Assembly (NCBI GenBank): GCA_030538215.1
Contig: JAUNUM010000018.1
Coordinates: forward strand, 1-38,626
Length of the DNA stretch: 38,626 bases
Reading direction: 5' to 3'
From: Bacteroidia bacterium
GTDB taxonomy: Bacteria; Bacteroidota; Bacteroidia; Bacteroidales; Dysgonomonadaceae
The notes under the pieces are model-generated. The model was not told the DNA's origin. It saw nothing but the letters and a program-made list of their open reading frames with translations, and did not search any database. This document shows positions 36,253 to 38,626 of the stretch, piece after piece (the stretch's first letter is position 1; each line of letters begins with the position of its first letter). A program made the position numbers and the translations under genes.

Positions 36253-38626
36253 TTAAAGTCGATTTAACTCATCGGTTGCAGCCGATTTTCCTTTATACGA
36301 TTTTTTATAATTGTTGAATCGCCACGTCAGATGAAGACTGAATAATCTTCGGTCTTGATCTTCGTGTTGCCAAAAATAAATATTGTTGATGCGTCCGTCA
36401 TAGATATCAATTTCTTTTCTGAAAATATCTCTTGCTTTCAGCGTAAGTTGGACACGGTCATCTAACCATGATTTTGAAACGCTCGCATTAAAAACATGAG
36501 TGGGATTAAACGTGAAGAACTGAATGCTTCCTTTACTGCGAAATTGATATTCTATATTGAACAGAATTTTGTGAGGTAAATGAAAGTTGTTATTCCATTG
36601 TATCATCCAAATGGGTTTATCTGCTGTGAGAATGCCTTTTACAGATTGCACTTGCTGGATGTTTTTCATAAACATAGTCATAAGCGAAGGGTTGTAAGCT
36701 CCAAAACGTTTATCCAAATTAAGAATGGCAGTCAGTTGTTGCTGTTTGTCGAAATTCTTCCACGTATTAATGTATCTTTCGGGATTTTTAGAATCCGTGT
36801 AATAATACGCTCCTATGTAATCTTTGTTATATGTGTATCCTAATGAGAAATACACAAACTGATATGCAAGTGAATACTGAATTTTGTGCGAAATTTGTGG
36901 TTGTAATAGAGGATTACCTTCTTGCTGCGAAAACTGATTGAGGTAATAAGAGTAATTATTTAAACGCCCAAATTGTGGGCGATTGATTCCAATGCGGTAG
37001 CTGAACGTTTGCGAAATTTTATTATTGTACGTTATACCGAAGTTGGGGAAGAAATTATTGTACGTTTTTTCGATGCTTTTTTCGTGCTGCTTCAAATCGT
37101 TGAAGTTGTAGCGAACATGCTCAAATCGTAGCCCACCATTGACTGAAAAATTATTTTGCTGAAAATAGTAAGATAAATAAGCAGCTAATTTATGTTCGTT
37201 CGTTGTTGAACGAGCACCATTAGCGGCATTGTCTTTATACTCCAAAAAACTACTCCCAAGCACTTTGCTCCAATCGCTACCCAACACAAATGAGTGATGT
37301 TCATTCACGGTATAACCCAGTTTGCCGTTTACTGCATAAAGATCGTATTTTGCTCGATTGTGGCTATTGATTTCTTTTCTTCCGAATTTATCTGAGTTCT
37401 CAGTTACGTCTTGATTTCGGCGCGAATTGGTGCGGGCATAATCAGCCAAAACATCCAATTTAATTTTATCACTCAATGTCCCCGAATAATAGGTGTTGAC
37501 GTGATGTTGTGAGTACTTGTCTTTCAAAAAAGAATTACCGTCGATAGTAGAAAAAGCTGCATTGTTTGCTAAAATGTTGGTTGTGTAAGGTGCTTCGTCG
37601 TCAGACTTATAAAAATAGCCATCATACACAATTCCAATACTGTGATCTTTACTGATTTCGTAATCTGCACCTGCCGAATATTCGTAATATGGCATCGACA
37701 TATCTGTTTTAAGTTCGGTTGTTTGGAGCCAAACAGTATCGGGATTGGTAATTTCGGTTTTCATTAACTGATATGTTTTTCTGCCGTAAGAATTATATCC
37801 GAATGTACCAAAAATGTTTAATGACTCTTTTTTATAGTTCAATTTTACCGCTTCTCCGTGCCTCCATTTATGATTACGGCTCATATCGGCATCCAATTGC
37901 AACGACCAACCTTCATCTTTTTTTAGCGTGGTTATTTCTAAAACGGCACCTACCGAAGCGTCGTATTCCGCACCGGGATTGGTATTCAGTTTAACTTCTT
38001 TAATGTTTTTTACTTCCAGGCGATTAACTTCACTCATCGACTGAGCTTTCTTTCCATTAATATAAATTGCAGGTTTTCCACCCGAAAAAGAAGATAATTC
38101 TCCGTTTTTGAGCATCATTCCGGGTATTTTTCGCAACACGTCTAATACATTTGTTTCTTTGTTCAACACAGAATTTGTTACATTGACTACCAATGCGCCA
38201 CGGTTGAGTTTCAACATCGGTCGACTTGCCGTAACTACCACTTCGCCCAATTGCGTGCTTTGCGGTTGCAGGCGAATGGTGCCGAGATTGTTGTTGTCCG
38301 AAATTTCGGCGTGATAACGCTCATATCCCAAAAAAGTAATTTCCAAGAGTACGGGTTTATCGGTTGCGCGTTCCACAGAAAACCGTCCGTTTGCAGCAGT
38401 GCTCACGCCGTTGATAAAAGTAGAGTCGGGCAGCGCGAGTTGTACCACGTTGGCAAACGGCACGGGTTCTCCGGTTTCGTCCACCACCGTTCCGGTCAGT
38501 TGGTTGGCGGGCGCGGTAAATTCCGTTTTGGTGATTACGATCAGTTCATCGGACTGCAACACAAACGTCAGTCCCGTATTCGCGAGAATGGTTTGCAGCA
38601 GGTTTTTCACGGGCACGTTTTCGGCG
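36253..38626 (-). CDS. TonB-dependent receptor, outer membrane beta-barrel family (5' end outside the window)
   Basis: At least 790 residues; the reading frame is open to the window edge, so the start and signal peptide are missing. The first residues (VPVKNLLQTILANTGLTFVLQSDELIVITK) are the end of an STN domain, then a carboxypeptidase-like regulatory domain (LTGTVVDETGEPVPFANVVQL, GRFSVERATD), a plug (VVVTASRPMLKLNRGALVV, NVLDVLRKIPGMMLKNG, NPGAEYDASVGAVLEI) and an OMP_b-brl_3-like barrel ending HLTWRFN with a basic tail. An STN domain often means signalling through an anti-sigma factor (FecR), which would lie upstream, outside the window. There is no SusD partner downstream, so it is probably not a glycan SusC. 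The ligand is unknown. Confidence 0.9.
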   Translation of the reverse strand, partial: AENVPVKNLLQTILANTGLTFVLQSDELIVITKTEFTAPANQLTGTVVDETGEPVPFANVVQLALPDSTFINGVSTAANGRFSVERATDKPVLLEITFLGYERYHAEISDNNNLGTIRLQPQSTQLGEVVVTASRPMLKLNRGALVVNVTNSVLNKETNVLDVLRKIPGMMLKNGELSSFSGGKPAIYINGKKAQSMSEVNRLEVKNIKEVKLNTNPGAEYDASVGAVLEITTLKKDEGWSLQLDADMSRNHKWRHGEAVKLNYKKESLNIFGTFGYNSYGRKTYQLMKTEITNPDTVWLQTTELKTDMSMPYYEYSAGADYEISKDHSIGIVYDGYFYKSDDEAPYTTNILANNAAFSTIDGNSFLKDKYSQHHVNTYYSGTLSDKIKLDVLADYARTNSRRNQDVTENSDKFGRKEINSHNRAKYDLYAVNGKLGYTVNEHHSFVLGSDWSKVLGSSFLEYKDNAANGARSTTNEHKLAAYLSYYFQQNNFSVNGGLRFEHVRYNFNDLKQHEKSIEKTYNNFFPNFGITYNNKISQTFSYRIGINRPQFGRLNNYSYYLNQFSQQEGNPLLQPQISHKIQYSLAYQFVYFSLGYTYNKDYIGAYYYTDSKNPERYINTWKNFDKQQQLTAILNLDKRFGAYNPSLMTMFMKNIQQVQSVKGILTADKPIWMIQWNNNFHLPHKILFNIEYQFRSKGSIQFFTFNPTHVFNASVSKSWLDDRVQLTLKARDIFRKEIDIYDGRINNIYFWQHEDQDRRLFSLHLTWRFNNYKKSYKGKSAATDELNRL

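Noticed and set aside
36253-38626. SusC of a glycan utilisation locus
   Set aside because: No SusD-like lipoprotein or glycan enzyme follows, and the barrel region resembles OMP_b-brl_3 rather than SusC. The beta-mannosidase is over 20 kb away.

Overview
The window looks like chromosomal DNA of a member of the Bacteroidota, most likely the order Bacteroidales. The evidence is the repeated use of the Bacteroidota promoter box TAnnTTTG in front of genes, the absence of clear Shine-Dalgarno sites, and family signatures typical of the phylum: fused CcsB/CcsA, DUF4199 next to a GT2 glycosyltransferase, a Bacteroidota-length AMP nucleosidase, PyrK-PyrD, a TonB-dependent receptor with STN, carboxypeptidase-like and OMP_b-brl_3-type regions, and DUF1460. 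A genus cannot be named from this sequence; a Dysgonomonadaceae or Paludibacteraceae relative is only a guess. No tRNA, rRNA, CRISPR array, intact insertion sequence or prophage was seen.

Layout. 1-3.5 kb: cytochrome c biogenesis (CcsBA) and a Gfo/Idh/MocA oxidoreductase, each preceded by a 7-bp tandem repeat tract. 3.9-6.05 kb (minus): NCS2 permease, DUF2200 protein and TlpA-like thioredoxin, probably one operon. 6.2-7.8 kb: DUF4199 membrane protein and GT2 glycosyltransferase. 7.9-11.06 kb: nitroreductase, ApbE flavin transferase, Ogt DNA repair methyltransferase and a porin, closed by a bidirectional terminator. 11.2-15 kb (minus): GH2 beta-mannosidase followed by L-serine dehydratase, with a perfect 13-bp inverted repeat over the mannosidase promoter. 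15.2-17.4 kb: a long RelA/SpoT protein whose hydrolase half is degenerate. 17.4-19.3 kb: a short FolK-like protein and an NfeD membrane protease, divergent. 19.4-21.7 kb: a stand-alone HsdR-N nuclease domain, AMP nucleosidase and DNA polymerase III delta. 21.7-22.3 kb (minus): exported glutathione peroxidase. 22.3-23.1 kb: a very AT-rich non-coding stretch with direct and inverted repeats upstream of an XRE-type regulator. 23.7-26.5 kb: PyrK-PyrD (pyrimidine synthesis) and AsnA. 26.9-28.5 kb: uracil-DNA glycosylase and a DUF1460 envelope hydrolase. 28.5-32.2 kb (minus): S41 protease, a toxin-antitoxin pair, a CapA-like phosphoesterase and an MgtC-like membrane protein, packed as one run. 32.4-34.6 kb: VanZ-like protein, TlpA-like lipoprotein, DUF4870 protein and FtsE-like ATPase. 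34.6-38.6 kb (minus): a predicted outer-membrane protein, a decayed gene, and a TonB-dependent receptor cut by the window edge.

Most genes are housekeeping or envelope functions, and I see no large unknown multi-gene defence or biosynthetic system. The most interesting material is non-coding: heptameric tandem repeats that abut start codons, the operator-like dyad at the mannosidase promoter, the AT-rich repeat-bearing region before the XRE regulator, the face-to-face promoters between the HsdR-N and AMP nucleosidase genes, and the toxin-antitoxin pair packed inside an envelope gene run. All functional statements are from reading the sequence and from family knowledge; no searches were run.
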